Shown piece after piece: positions 18,734 to 28,368 of a stretch of DNA of 64,000 bases. The notes under the pieces were generated by a model. The model was not told the DNA's origin, searched no databases, and worked only from the letters and a program-made list of their open reading frames with translations. The stretch is from Trichodesmium sp050015995 (GTDB lineage Bacteria > Cyanobacteriota > Cyanobacteriia > Cyanobacteriales > Microcoleaceae): assembly GCF_050015995.1 (NCBI RefSeq), contig NZ_JBNHEP010000273.1, positions 1 through 64,000 on the forward strand. Reading direction: 5' to 3'. The position numbers and the translations under genes were made by a program. How positions within the stretch are numbered: position 1 is the stretch's first letter; the number at the start of each line of letters is the position of its first letter.

Positions 18734-19342
18734 ATGAATAATAAAATCACTGTTGATTCGCAGGAAAATTATAATGTTTGGAGTCATGCTGAAAAAGCAA
18801 TGTCTCATTCTCGTCTGTGGCAATTTTTGTTAATTACTCTTGGCAGTGCTAGTAGTATTATTTATCCTCACGTTCCCTTAGTAGGTTTTGCTGCTATTAG
18901 TGGGGTGACACTTAATAGAAAACAGGCGATAATTTCTTCAATAACAATTTGGTTAGTTAATCAATTCTATGGTTTTACTCTCCGTCAATATCCCCAGACT
19001 TTAGAATCTTTGACTTGGGGATTGGTGATGGGTTTGGGAACATTATTAGTAACAATTGTAGCTAGTATTAAGCCTAAATTTATTGAGCATAAAATCTGGA
19101 AGTATTATTTATGGTTGAGTGCTAGTTTAGTAATAGGATATGTCTTGTTTGAAGGGATAATATTGTTGACTGCTACCTTAATGGTGGGAGACAGTCATGG
19201 TTTAACGGTGGGAATTTTAGGGAGGATTTTTGTTAAAAATATAGTCTGGACGATCGCTCTAACTTTTATCCACAGTTTGTTGATTTGGAATGGGATTAAA
19301 TTCTTTAAAAGAGGGGAACAGAGTTCTATCGCTCCTACTTAA
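18734..19342 (+). CDS. Integral membrane protein of the B12-linked gene group
   Basis: A 202-residue protein with about five hydrophobic segments (roughly residues 28-50, 60-80, 90-110, 125-150, 165-190) and a soluble N-terminus of about 25 residues. Its size and layout resemble substrate-binding (S) components of energy-coupling-factor transporters, but I see no diagnostic motif, so a corrinoid or cobalt uptake role is only inferred from the neighbours. The gene's first ~72 codons also exist as a broken copy at 43980-44195. Confidence 0.6.
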   Translation: MNNKITVDSQENYNVWSHAEKAMSHSRLWQFLLITLGSASSIIYPHVPLVGFAAISGVTLNRKQAIISSITIWLVNQFYGFTLRQYPQTLESLTWGLVMGLGTLLVTIVASIKPKFIEHKIWKYYLWLSASLVIGYVLFEGIILLTATLMVGDSHGLTVGILGRIFVKNIVWTIALTFIHSLLIWNGIKFFKRGEQSSIAPT

Positions 19343-19528
19343 GACAACTTGACAAACAGCTTCTTACATAAATGTTTTGAGATTCGTTAATTGAAAAATA
19401 AGTCAATTCTTCACCCTCGCTTATATCCTTATCCAACAATAGTTTTGTCAGCTTGGATAATATTTGCTTTTTATCCTTAAATCACTAGAGGATACTACAA
19501 ACAATTAATAGGTATTAATTAGAAATTA

Positions 19529-21181
19529 ATGAAAAAAATTCTTAAGAAAGCCAGAAAATATAGCCCAGTTATTCTGAGTACCACCTTATTCATAGCCAAT
19601 CCTGCTCAGGCAACTCCCCCAATACAAATCGCCCAGGCATTTCGTCCCCTACCAATGGATGACCCCTCATTAGAAATGCCCAATGTATCTGAGCTAGAAG
19701 CAGAAGAGCCAATAGATCAAGTAACATCTGTCTCCCAACTATCAGACGTGCAGCCTACAGATTGGGCATTCCAGGCATTACAATCATTAGTAGAACGTTA
19801 TGGTTGTATAGCAGGTTATCCCGACGGCACCTACAAAGGCAACCGCGCCATGACTCGCTTTGAATTTGCTGCCGGATTAAATGCTTGCCTAGACAGAATC
19901 ACAGAATTAATTGCTGCAGCAACCAGTAACCTAGTTACCAGAGAAGACTTAGCTATATTGCAACGTTTACAAGAAGAATTTGCCGCCGAACTAGCAGCAT
20001 TGCGGGGTCGTGTAGATTCTTTGGAAGCACGCACCGCTGAACTAGAAAGCAATCAGTTTTCTACTACCACCAAACTCAATGGTGAAGTTCTATTTTGGTT
20101 AAATGATACTTTTGGGGAAAGAGCAGAAGCCCGTGGAGAATCTTCTGGTAATGACAAAACCGAGACTTCTCTTTCTTATCGTGTCAGGCTAGAGTTTGAG
20201 ACTAGCTTTACTGGAGAAGATTTGCTCTTTACTCGTCTACAAGCTAATAATCTTAATGAGTTGAGCGAACCAGACCTCACTAATACCTTAATGACTCTTG
20301 CCTCTATTGATGAGGGTGATGCTAATGATAATTTTGGTATTGACCTGATGTTCTATCAGTTTCCCATTGGAGAACGTGCCCAAGCTCTCATCGGTCCGAT
20401 TGGAGTTGACCTAGATGATGTTTCTGTAGTTCTAACACCCTTTGCAGATGAAGGGGATGGCACTATCTCTCGATTCGGACGACGCGACCCAACCATGTTC
20501 CGAGGTCCAGCTAATGCAGGTGTTGGTTTTAGCTACGCATTTAATGATAAGTTTCAAGTAAATGTAGCTTATTTAGCAGACGATCCGGCAAATCCTCAAG
20601 AAGGTGCTGGTGCATTCAATGGTGCTTACAGTGCATTAGGCCAACTTGTGATTGAACCTAACGATAGCTTGGCATTTACTCTAGGTTATGTGCGTAAGTA
20701 TTGGGGTGACGATGGGGTTGATATTACTAATGGTACTGGTAGTTTTAAAGCTCAAGACCCCTTCGATGGTGTGGCGACAACTGCTGATAACGTTGGGTTG
20801 CAAGCTCATTGGAGAGTGAATGAAAAGTTGGAAGTGGGAGGTTGGTTTGGTTCTACCTGGGCGCGACCAGAAACTGAGAATAGTGATGATGATGATATTA
20901 CTATCATTAATGGAATGTTGTATTTTGCTTTCCCAGACTTATTGAGAGAAGGAAATCTTGGTGGTCTGATGGTTGGCGTGCCTCCTATTGTTACTGATGG
21001 GGGTGATGATGATGCCTTGAAGGATGATGATACATCTATACATATAGAGGCAATTTATCGTATTCAAGTTAATGATAATATCTCTTTGACTCCTGGTTTA
21101 TTTGTGATTACTAATCCTAATCACGATGATGTTAATGATACTATTTGGGTTAGTACATTCCGGACTCAGTTTAAGTTTTAA
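19529..21181 (+). CDS. SLH-domain porin of the cyanobacterial OprB / iron-uptake-porin family
   Basis: A 550-residue outer-membrane porin. Residues 1-29 are a signal peptide (cleavage after AQA). Residues about 71-120 form one SLH domain (DVQPTDWAFQALQSLVERYG, GYPDGTYKGNRAMTRFEFAA) that attaches to the peptidoglycan layer. Residues about 135-178 form a coiled coil, and 180-550 an OprB-type beta-barrel ending in the C-terminal aromatic pattern FRTQFKF. Such porins let small solutes and inorganic ions, including iron, through the cyanobacterial outer membrane. It may belong with the B12-linked group (187 bp behind the membrane protein), but it could equally be independent. Confidence 0.88.
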   Translation: MKKILKKARKYSPVILSTTLFIANPAQATPPIQIAQAFRPLPMDDPSLEMPNVSELEAEEPIDQVTSVSQLSDVQPTDWAFQALQSLVERYGCIAGYPDGTYKGNRAMTRFEFAAGLNACLDRITELIAAATSNLVTREDLAILQRLQEEFAAELAALRGRVDSLEARTAELESNQFSTTTKLNGEVLFWLNDTFGERAEARGESSGNDKTETSLSYRVRLEFETSFTGEDLLFTRLQANNLNELSEPDLTNTLMTLASIDEGDANDNFGIDLMFYQFPIGERAQALIGPIGVDLDDVSVVLTPFADEGDGTISRFGRRDPTMFRGPANAGVGFSYAFNDKFQVNVAYLADDPANPQEGAGAFNGAYSALGQLVIEPNDSLAFTLGYVRKYWGDDGVDITNGTGSFKAQDPFDGVATTADNVGLQAHWRVNEKLEVGGWFGSTWARPETENSDDDDITIINGMLYFAFPDLLREGNLGGLMVGVPPIVTDGGDDDALKDDDTSIHIEAIYRIQVNDNISLTPGLFVITNPNHDDVNDTIWVSTFRTQFKF

Positions 21182-21256
21182 CTAAAATCTGCGATCGCTT
21201 GACCAATCCTGCGGAAGGCGGGATTCTGCCTATGGAAACTGATTCATTAATTGATA

Positions 21257-21495
21257 ATAGTACCGGCCCTTCGTAGGCGGTCAGCAGGTTATCTTCTGTC
21301 ATAACTTCGTGGCGCGGGCCTTTGGCGACAACTTGCTTGTTCAGCAATAACAACTGATCCTAATTATCCAGGGTTTTGCTGAGGTCATGGGTAATGACGA
21401 GCAAGATTTTGGCCTGGGCTTTCAGCTCGTTAAAAATGTCGAACATAATGGATTCTGTTTTCTGATCCACTCCAGTGAAGGGATTCTCCGAAATT
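21257..21495 (-). pseudogene. 3' fragment of the zinc-type ABC transporter ATPase gene
   Basis: This stretch is nearly identical to 29584-29816, the 3' part of the ATPase gene at 29570-30289 (for example TACCGGCCCTTCGTAGGCGG and GTTTTGCTGAGGTCATG). It covers the C-terminal ~75 residues without Walker motifs and has an internal stop. It lies directly downstream of metE, so metE and the transporter share a rearrangement history. Confidence 0.9.
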
Positions 21496-21503
21496 ATGCT
21501 AAA

Positions 21504-21539
21504 TTGCCCCAAATCGCAGCTTCGCTACTTTAGGGGCAA
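21504..21539 (-). terminator. metE: Hairpin behind metE
   Basis: TTGCCCC and GGGGCAA form the stem, with a further inner pairing around AGCTTCGCT. It lies 8 bp beyond the metE stop. On the minus strand it is followed by a modest T-rich stretch, so it is a probable transcription end. Confidence 0.55.
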
Positions 21540-21546
21540 CAACTAG

Positions 21547-23904
21547 CTAGTTGGAGGCCATAGCACGAAGTTTTGTTGCGGTCTCGACCATGTTGATGAG
21601 GGAAGGCTTCACTTCCGACCATTGGCGAGTCTTGAGGCCACAATCCGGGTTAACCCAGAGGTTCTTACGGGGAATCACGGCTTCCGCTTTTGACATGAGG
21701 TTACTCATTTCATTGGTGGGGGGCACCCGTGGCGAGTGGATGTCATAGACCCCTGGGCCGATCTCATTTGGATACTTGAAGTCCACGAAGGCATCGAGCA
21801 ACTCCATATTTGAGCGCGAGGTCTCAATAGTGATGACGTCGGCGTCCATGGCAGCGATGAATTCGATGATGTCGTTGAACTCGGAGTAGCACATATGAGT
21901 ATGGATCTGGGTATCATCCTTCACCCCGCAGGCACTGAGGTGAAAACCCTTCACCGCCCAGTCGAGATAGTGATCCCACTCGCTCCGGCGTAACGGCAAG
22001 CCTTCGCGGAAAGCAGGTTCATCGATCTGGATGGCGGCGATGCCTGCTGCTTCGAGGTCCACCACTTCATCGCGAATCGCCAGGGCAATCTGATGCGTGG
22101 TAACGGAACGTGGCTGGTCGTCGCGCACGAAACTCCACTGGAGGATCGTAACCGGGCCGGTGAGCATCCCCTTCATCGGGCGATTGGTCAGGGTTTGAGC
22201 ATACTTGGACCAGTAGACAGTCATGGGCTTGGAGCGGCTGACATCGCCAAACACGATCGGCGGCTTCACATAGCGAGTACCGAAGCTCTGCACCCAGCCG
22301 TTGCTGGTAAAGGTAAAGCCTTCGAGATTTTCGCCAAAGTATTCCACCATGTCATTGCGCTCGAACTCGCCGTGAACAGGCATATCAATCCCGATCTCGT
22401 CTTGGAAAGCAACGCATTTAGCAATTTCTTCCTTAATGAACTGGTCGTAGTCCGCATCGCTTAGGGTTCCTTTCTTCCACTGGGCGCGTGCATGACGCAC
22501 TTCTTTGGTTTGAGGGAATGAGCCGATAGTCGTGGTCGGGAAATCCGGCAAACTGAGTTTTTCCCGCTGCTTGGATTGGCGTTCGGCAAAGGCAGAGGCG
22601 CGGTCGAAATCGCTAGGCTTAACTTCAGCAAGGCGCTTTTTCACGGCATCATTATGGATGCGCTTGCTAGACTTTCGGGAAGCAGCAGCGGCACGGTTGG
22701 CTTCAAAGCTCTCCACACTTCCGACTTCATCGAGAAGCTGCCGGAGTTCAGTGACTTCGGTGAGTTTTTCGTCGGAAAAAGCCAGCCAGCTTTTCAGCTC
22801 TTCATCAAGCTTTCTTTCGTTTTGCAGGGTGACAGGGGAATGCAGAAGCGAGCAGCTAGGTGCGACCCAGAGCCTATCCGCACCAACAGCGGCCTTGGCC
22901 TTCTGCAAAACTTTTAGCGAGGCATCGTAATCATTCTTCCAAATATTTCGGCCTTCAACGATTCCTGCGGAGAGAATTTTGTTATTCGGGAAGGTAGCCA
23001 GAACAGTGTCGATGTCCTCTGAACCCCGCACAAAATCGAAGTGTAAGGCGTCAACCGGCAACGCAAGGTAGTCGTCAAGATTATCTCTAACGCCACCGAA
23101 ATATGTGGTGACGAGCAGCTTTGCCGAACCTTTGGCCTTGCAAAGGCGATCGTATGCTGCCTTCAAAGCATCGCGCTGTAGATCGCTAAGGTCGGTGGAA
23201 ATAATCGGCTCATCGAGCTGTATCCATTCCGCTCCTCTGGCTGCAAGCTTGTCGATAATCTTTTCATAGACGGAGACAAGGTTATCGAGAAGGGTCAACG
23301 GATCGAAGTCTGGGTTGCTAGAATCCTGTACCTTGCCTAGGGATAGATAAGTCACGGGGCCGATTAGCACTGGCTTCGCGTTAATCCCCAGTGCCTTTGC
23401 TTCCGCGAACTCATCAAAGACTTTGGTGCCGCTCAGGGAAAACTTTGTATCTGCCCGAAACTCAGGCACGATGAAGTGGTAATTCGTATCGAACCACTTT
23501 GTCATTTCGCTGGCGAAAGTGGAAACCTTGTTTGCTTGGCAGTCCTTCTCGTCTTCAACCAAAGAAGCGCCGCCCTCCGTACCACGAGCGATGGTAAAAA
23601 CTGTGTTGATATCTGTCTGCCCACCTTGCCACTCGAAACGCGACGGCACATTGCCAAGCAGGCAGCTCATGTCTAGCACTTGGTCGTAAAAGGAGAAGTC
23701 GTTGACCGGGATCAGATTGATTCCGGCTGCCTGTTGCTTCTTCCAGTTTATTTCGCGCAAGTTCTTGCCTGTAGCTATCAGCTCAGAAAGAGGCAGCTCG
23801 CCTTTCCAATATGCTTCCGTAGCCTTTTTTAATTCACGCTTGGCTCCGATGCGAGGGTACCCCAGGGAATGTGTTTTGATAGTGGTATTATGGCTTTTAC
23901 TCAT
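21547..23904 (-). CDS. metE: Cobalamin-independent methionine synthase
   Basis: A full-length 785-residue MetE (usual length 750-790). It transfers the methyl group of 5-methyltetrahydropteroyltriglutamate to homocysteine without B12. The N-terminal domain opens with LGYPRIGAKRELKKATEAYW. The zinc ligands are present with the standard spacing: His670, Cys672, Glu694 and Cys755 (THMCYSEF, ITIETSRS, NPDCGL). The gene is clearly richer in G+C than typical genes of this window, and metE is uncommon in cyanobacteria, which mostly use MetH; both point to horizontal transfer. It diverges from a MetR-type regulator and lies near a metH remnant (28338-28603), suggesting replacement of B12-dependent synthesis. 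Confidence 0.95.
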   Translation of the reverse strand: MSKSHNTTIKTHSLGYPRIGAKRELKKATEAYWKGELPLSELIATGKNLREINWKKQQAAGINLIPVNDFSFYDQVLDMSCLLGNVPSRFEWQGGQTDINTVFTIARGTEGGASLVEDEKDCQANKVSTFASEMTKWFDTNYHFIVPEFRADTKFSLSGTKVFDEFAEAKALGINAKPVLIGPVTYLSLGKVQDSSNPDFDPLTLLDNLVSVYEKIIDKLAARGAEWIQLDEPIISTDLSDLQRDALKAAYDRLCKAKGSAKLLVTTYFGGVRDNLDDYLALPVDALHFDFVRGSEDIDTVLATFPNNKILSAGIVEGRNIWKNDYDASLKVLQKAKAAVGADRLWVAPSCSLLHSPVTLQNERKLDEELKSWLAFSDEKLTEVTELRQLLDEVGSVESFEANRAAAASRKSSKRIHNDAVKKRLAEVKPSDFDRASAFAERQSKQREKLSLPDFPTTTIGSFPQTKEVRHARAQWKKGTLSDADYDQFIKEEIAKCVAFQDEIGIDMPVHGEFERNDMVEYFGENLEGFTFTSNGWVQSFGTRYVKPPIVFGDVSRSKPMTVYWSKYAQTLTNRPMKGMLTGPVTILQWSFVRDDQPRSVTTHQIALAIRDEVVDLEAAGIAAIQIDEPAFREGLPLRRSEWDHYLDWAVKGFHLSACGVKDDTQIHTHMCYSEFNDIIEFIAAMDADVITIETSRSNMELLDAFVDFKYPNEIGPGVYDIHSPRVPPTNEMSNLMSKAEAVIPRKNLWVNPDCGLKTRQWSEVKPSLINMVETATKLRAMASN

Positions 23905-24066
23905 AGAACTTGTCTCCGATGTAAGAGTATTCCAGCAAATTTATTTTGCTGTTTTCCTTGTTGTCTATTGGACATTAATCTTACTATATCTATCAGACTT
24001 GACCTTGACAAGGGAATACAAATGATATTTACTCATGGAGTAATGAGCAAAATTCATGGAAAACTG

Positions 24067-24966
24067 ATGACATTTCTCGAACGCAGCCACCTTGATATTA
24101 TCCGCGCGGTTGACTTGCATGGGAGTATGACCGCAGCCTCAAATGCACTACACCTGACACAATCGGCGTTGAGCCACAGTATGCGTAAGTTGGAAGATCG
24201 GGTAGGGGTAAAGCTTTGGCATAGGGAAGGACGTAGCCTTCGCCTCACTCCGGCAGGAACCTATTTGCTGACCACAGCCAATCGCCTGATTCCCCAGTTC
24301 GTCCACGCAGAAGAACAATTAGCACAGTTCGCTCGTGGTGAGCGGGGAACATTACGGATTGGCATGGAATGCCACCCATGCTACCAGTGGCTGCAGAAGA
24401 TCGTCACTCCCTACTTGCGCGCCTGGCCGTTGGTGGATTTTGAGGTCAAACAGAAGTTCCAATTTGGCGGCATCGGTGCGCTCTTTGCATACGAGATCGA
24501 CCTGCTGGTGACACCCGATCCTCTGCGAAAAAAATCACTACATTTTGAACCTGTCTTTGACTATGAGCAGGTTCTGGTTGTCTCTTCGGAACATCCACTT
24601 GGAGAGAATGATTACGTCATTCCCGAGCAGCTCGGCGAGGAAGTGCTTTTCACCTATCCGGTTTCTCAGGATCGCCTAGATATCTACACCCGCTTCCTCG
24701 CTCCGGCGGGCAGGACGGTCAGAAAACAGAAAGTGGTCGAGAGCACGGACATAATGCTTCAAATGGTTGCCTGCGGACGCGGAGTGGCGGCTCTACCACG
24801 CTGGCTGGTAGAGGAATTCTCTGAAAAATATCCCGTGCGTGCAGTGCGACTAGGTCCCAGTGGCGTCGAAAAGCAAATCTTCTTGGGCGTCCGTCGCACC
24901 GATCTCGAAGTTGATTATCTCAATGCATTTATGGAGCTTGCTCGTAACTACAGTGAGCATCCTTGA
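24067..24966 (+). CDS. metR: LysR-family regulator, MetR-like, divergent from metE
   Basis: A ~299-residue LysR-type regulator. The N-terminal HTH reads GSMTAASNALHLTQSALSHS, followed by the LysR linker and a ligand domain (LRIGMECHPCYQWLQ, VACGRGVAALP). MetR proteins bind homocysteine and activate metE, and the divergent arrangement with metE supports this. I place the start at 24067 because it aligns with the usual MetR N-terminus; ATGs at 24022 and 24043 are alternatives. G+C-rich like metE, so probably transferred with it. A 111-bp piece of its HTH region recurs at 25320-25430. Confidence 0.85.
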   Translation: MTFLERSHLDIIRAVDLHGSMTAASNALHLTQSALSHSMRKLEDRVGVKLWHREGRSLRLTPAGTYLLTTANRLIPQFVHAEEQLAQFARGERGTLRIGMECHPCYQWLQKIVTPYLRAWPLVDFEVKQKFQFGGIGALFAYEIDLLVTPDPLRKKSLHFEPVFDYEQVLVVSSEHPLGENDYVIPEQLGEEVLFTYPVSQDRLDIYTRFLAPAGRTVRKQKVVESTDIMLQMVACGRGVAALPRWLVEEFSEKYPVRAVRLGPSGVEKQIFLGVRRTDLEVDYLNAFMELARNYSEHP

Positions 24967-25319
24967 ATAACCTGAGTTCGGGAGAAGGAAGGGAGTAGGG
25001 AGTAAGCTGAAAGTTACCAAACATCAGCACCGTCCTCCGCAATGACTACTAGCTTAACCTCAGTTATGGATAAGCTTTAACCCTGTTAACCCGAACTCAC
25101 GTTAATTATGCTTTAAATAACCAGTTTATCGAGTTCTCAGTTCAGACAGATTGTAGGGAGTTGTTCATCTTGCCAATTAGTCGCTTGAGGGAATAGGGAA
25201 TAGGCAATGGCCAATATTAGGGAATAGGAAAAAGGGAAAAGTACGCTAAAAATGGGAATTTCTGATTTTTTTGTACTTTTTAATTTTTGACAATCTATTT
25301 AGGATTGCTATATTCCATT

Positions 25320-25430
25320 ATGACCGCTGCCTCAAATGCGCTACACCTGACACAATCGGCGTTGAGCCACAGTATGCGTAAGTTGGAAGAACGGGTAGGG
25401 GTAAAGCTTTGGTATAGGGAAGGACGTACC
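25320..25430 (+). pseudogene. Fragment of the metR-like gene (HTH region)
   Basis: Nearly identical to 24127-24238 (ATGACCGCTGCCTCAAATGC, then the TQSALSHSMRKLE-coding part). It ends exactly where the IS200/IS605-type element at 25431 begins, so that insertion or an associated duplication carried or trapped it. Confidence 0.92.
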
Positions 25431-26785
25431 GTACGAATTAAACTGTAGAAAATTGCAGTTGTTAAATTCTTGATATTGGATTAACCAATATAGGCTGTAC
25501 GGCACAGCGCACTATTCCCTCGCCACTAAATGCCTCTGGGAATTTCTTTCTGATTATCTGAAGAGAGCCATTAATATCGGCATTAATCACTTTACCTGTT
25601 CCACTTCTAAACAAACCGCGTTTGACTCGTTTTCCCACATAATTCTCATGGCGTCTGGGCAATTCTAGGTCAAGTGCAGAAGTTTTACTGGTGTAACTTT
25701 CTTCTGTTTCCATAACTTTGATGCCAGCAAGTTCACATTTATAAGTTATCTGTTGAATTAGCTTAGAGTGGGGTATTTGGGTAAAGTTTTGATTGTTTTT
25801 TTTACCTATGTTTGCACCTTGTTTCCAGTTATCATTTTTTCCAATTACTACAGTACCAATATTACTCTTCACTAAATAATTAACCACTAACTTGCTGGTG
25901 TTATGCAGGTAATTCTCGACAAAACGATTTCTATGATAACTCAATGCTTTAATCTTACGACTGGTTTTTCTGTTGCCTTTGAGATAATTTTGGTACTTGG
26001 CTTTACGTTTGTTATATAGTTGATTGACACTTTTTAGTGGCTTCCCATTAATCAGCAGTGGTTTCACACCAGGCTTATTTGTAGATAGAGCTACTAATCT
26101 GTCAATTCCCAAATCTATTCCAGCTATATATGTGGACTCCATCCATGGTTGGGATGTTTTTTCATATACTACTTCAATTATATAGCAACCAGTGGCAGGT
26201 ACTATTCTGACTTCAACTACAGTATCCACAACTACAGGTATTTTGATTTCACTCATTGATAAGTGACAAATACCCTTCTTCAAACTTGCTCTATAGACTG
26301 ATTCCTTTGAATAGATAACTACATTTCTACCTTTGGTTTTGTCCTTATATTTGGGTATTTTGGGCTTACCCAAAAACTTACAGGGATGTTTTGACCATTC
26401 TTTTACAGCCTGAAAATAACCACGCCAAGTTGCAATCAAGGATTTGATTATTTGTTTTGATACTTTAGTTGGTAATGCTCTGTAAGCATCGCTATCTTTG
26501 GTGGTGTGGTAAAGTTGAGTTAAATCCAGACTATGACCAGTACAAAAAAAATGCTGACGACAGTAATAATTAGCCAAATTATACAAGTTTTTTGACTTAA
26601 AGGCTAAGTCATCGCACAACTGCCAATACTGGTGTGCTTGTCTAATAATATGTCTGTCAACAACTCTCATTGGACGCTCAACTCCCACTAGGCTTTGAGG
26701 TAACATAATGTCATTTCTATTATGTTAGAACACTTTTATTGATTTTACAACTATTTTCTACGGTTTAAGTTTAACAGTTAATTAC
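25431..26785 (-). mobile_element. IS200/IS605-type (IS1341-like) element with a single tnpB
   Basis: It carries only tnpB, without a TnpA transposase. The ends contain related sequences: ACTGTAGAAAATTGCAGTTG near 25443-25462 and, at the other side (minus strand), AACTTAAACCGTAGAAAAT near 26756-26774. The degenerate copy at 31684-32485 begins with the same end sequence. The exact tips are approximate. Confidence 0.75.
25462..26706 (-). CDS. tnpB: TnpB-family RNA-guided nuclease, intact
   Basis: A 414-residue OrfB/TnpB protein, the Cas12-like nuclease family of IS200/IS605 elements, which uses an element-derived guide RNA. The RuvC-I motif is GIDLGIDRLVALS, and the last catalytic Asp lies in NADINGSLQI. 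The usual four-cysteine zinc finger between them is degenerate: the SYTSKTSALD region has no CxxC pairs. The frame is open end to end. A second, broken copy is at 31684-32485; comparison of the two gives the element limits. Confidence 0.85.
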   Translation of the reverse strand: MLPQSLVGVERPMRVVDRHIIRQAHQYWQLCDDLAFKSKNLYNLANYYCRQHFFCTGHSLDLTQLYHTTKDSDAYRALPTKVSKQIIKSLIATWRGYFQAVKEWSKHPCKFLGKPKIPKYKDKTKGRNVVIYSKESVYRASLKKGICHLSMSEIKIPVVVDTVVEVRIVPATGCYIIEVVYEKTSQPWMESTYIAGIDLGIDRLVALSTNKPGVKPLLINGKPLKSVNQLYNKRKAKYQNYLKGNRKTSRKIKALSYHRNRFVENYLHNTSKLVVNYLVKSNIGTVVIGKNDNWKQGANIGKKNNQNFTQIPHSKLIQQITYKCELAGIKVMETEESYTSKTSALDLELPRRHENYVGKRVKRGLFRSGTGKVINADINGSLQIIRKKFPEAFSGEGIVRCAVQPILVNPISRI

Positions 26786-27325
26786 CCCAGATATATCTGT
26801 CCCCACCAACAAGGTTCCCTTGATTTCCAGTCTGGAGACCTTTTACGGGGGAAGACCCGAACCTTTTTTCGCAAACACCGCCTCAAAGGCAATCAATCGA
26901 CATAAGTCCCATCAGAACTCGACGCCTGTAATAGAAGAAAATATCGGCTCCGCCGTCCGGGAAAAATTTCTGCTTGCAACAAGTTGCTGGCTTTCTATTC
27001 ATCATAGGTTAGATGACCGAGGGTGGGTTTGATGGTACCACGACCGATTGTTTGCGATCTACAAATCTGGGTGATTCGGGAGTTGACCAGACTCCGGTAA
27101 GAAAGGGGACCACCAAGGCCGCCAAAAGGACAAAACCACCAAGCGAACTGGTACCCGTCGCTCCATCTATAGGCAAAAGAAAAGACAAGGTGACATAATG
27201 TCATCATTAGCGCACTTACATATATCCGGGGTGTAGGAGAGTGAAGAAAAATGATATCTCGTTTAACCCAATGGTGTGTTATACTTGATAAAGTGTAAGT
27301 TTATATGGGGAGGACCACGAAATAG
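26786..27325. other. G+C-richer stretch without a clear gene
   Basis: No gene is well supported. On the minus strand the frame from about 27190 down to the stop at 27010-27012 reads GGFVLLAALVVPFLTGVW then STPESPRF, a membrane-helix-like peptide that lacks a start codon; it may be the end of a lost gene. Base composition resembles the transferred metE segment. Promoter-like TTATACTTGATAAAGTG lies near 27280. Confidence 0.35.
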
Positions 27326-27742
27326 ATGTTCAAAATTAAAAACGCGATATATATCCTAGTAATAGCTGTTGCCCTAACTTTCTTTAACCCAGCCAGTGCG
27401 GAAGCGGATGTCTACAGGTTAGGTACTAGCTGCGGGAGATTAATACCGGGAAACCGGGTGGAGCAGGAAGTGCTAGATCAAATAAGTTTTACCCGACGAG
27501 CGACCATGGAAAACGCGATGAAGTATTAAGCGAACGAAAAATTACGGTACGGTTATTACGGCGATCAAGGCTATAATCTTATCGTTGACGGTGAACGAGG
27601 CTGGCACTATGGCAACGATGATGAGTTTGACCAAACAAATGAGCACATAACAGTCACCGTCTGCTACGATGGCAAGTATAAAGGTAAGGTACACGCTTAC
27701 GAAACATCCGAAAACGGAATATACGACGCATCGGAGGTTTAG
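27326..27742 (+). pseudogene. Small secreted protein interrupted by one in-frame stop
   Basis: ATG at 27326 follows GGGGAGGA. The frame encodes a signal peptide (IKNAIYILVIAVALTFF, cleavage near ASA) and runs to a TAA at 27527-27529. The same frame then continues for 70 further codons (ANEKLRYGYYGDQGYNLIVD...HITVTVCYDGKYKG) to a TAG at 27740-27742. A single change, CAA to TAA, would explain the break. Unbroken length would be 138 residues. No family recognised. Confidence 0.65.
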
Positions 27743-27748
27743 CACAGT

Positions 27749-28099
27749 GTAGAACGGTGGAAAGGCAAGATCGAAAGACTCTAACAACAATACAACCTCT
27801 GTGGTTGGATCGTAATTATCGACAACTTCCAAGATGTGATCAATCATAAAGTGATGGTGCAAAATTGCAGTGTCAGGAGCCGCTAACCAGGCATTCAGGA
27901 ACGGCGCAAGGCGAGAACGTCCTACAAAATGGGTTTTGAATGATTCTCCGCCAACCCCCAATGTTGGAGAATTTGTGCTACAAACTATCGCGCCGCGCTT
28001 CTGACTGAGATGACCAGCCCAAGCATTATAGCCAATGACCAGCAAATTACTGGCAATAAAATCTTGATGCCAATTCGATCCATCGTTTGTTTCACTCAT
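27749..28099 (-). pseudogene. Truncated paralogue of the unknown protein at 15672
   Basis: Residues 1-117 match the protein at 15672-16130 (HQDFIASNLLVIGYNAW, ICSTNSP-type block, HFMIDHILEVVDNYDP). Homology then stops and the frame runs on to 27542 into the antisense of the neighbouring secreted-protein gene, giving a foreign hydrophobic tail. It is therefore a truncated gene fused to unrelated sequence. Confidence 0.75.
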
Positions 28100-28137
28100 T
28101 AGAGACCTCTATTTTGAAAGCCAATCCAGTTGAAATT

Positions 28138-28368
28138 TAGTCAGGTTTTGATGCGTTACGCTATCGCTAACACATCCTACGGGAATCTCCTTCGATCTAC
28201 ATTAGAGGTCGCCTGGATTTAAGCGCGATCTCATTGCCGTAACGCACCACATAGTCAAGTTTTGATGCGTTACGCTATCGCTAACACATCCTACAGAAAC
28301 CTAGCAATTATCAAGAAAAATTAGAGGTCGCCTGGATTTAACCACGACCCCATTGCCGATCGCTATAA
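28138..28368. repeat. ~118-bp tandem duplication at the metH 3' end
   Basis: Two copies, about 28138-28250 and 28256-28368, share TTTTGATGCGTTACGCTATC, then diverged bases, then TTAGAGGTCGCCTGGATTTA and CATTGCCG. The second copy overlaps the last metH codons and stop; the first copy contains a decayed version of the same gene end. Confidence 0.85.

Noticed and set aside
22532..22930. Two plus-strand frames inside metE
   Set aside because: They are antisense of a well-conserved metE and have no start signals.
23905..24021. MetR binding site between metE and metR
   Set aside because: I looked for the TGAA-N5-TTCA pattern and found no convincing match, so no operator is listed.
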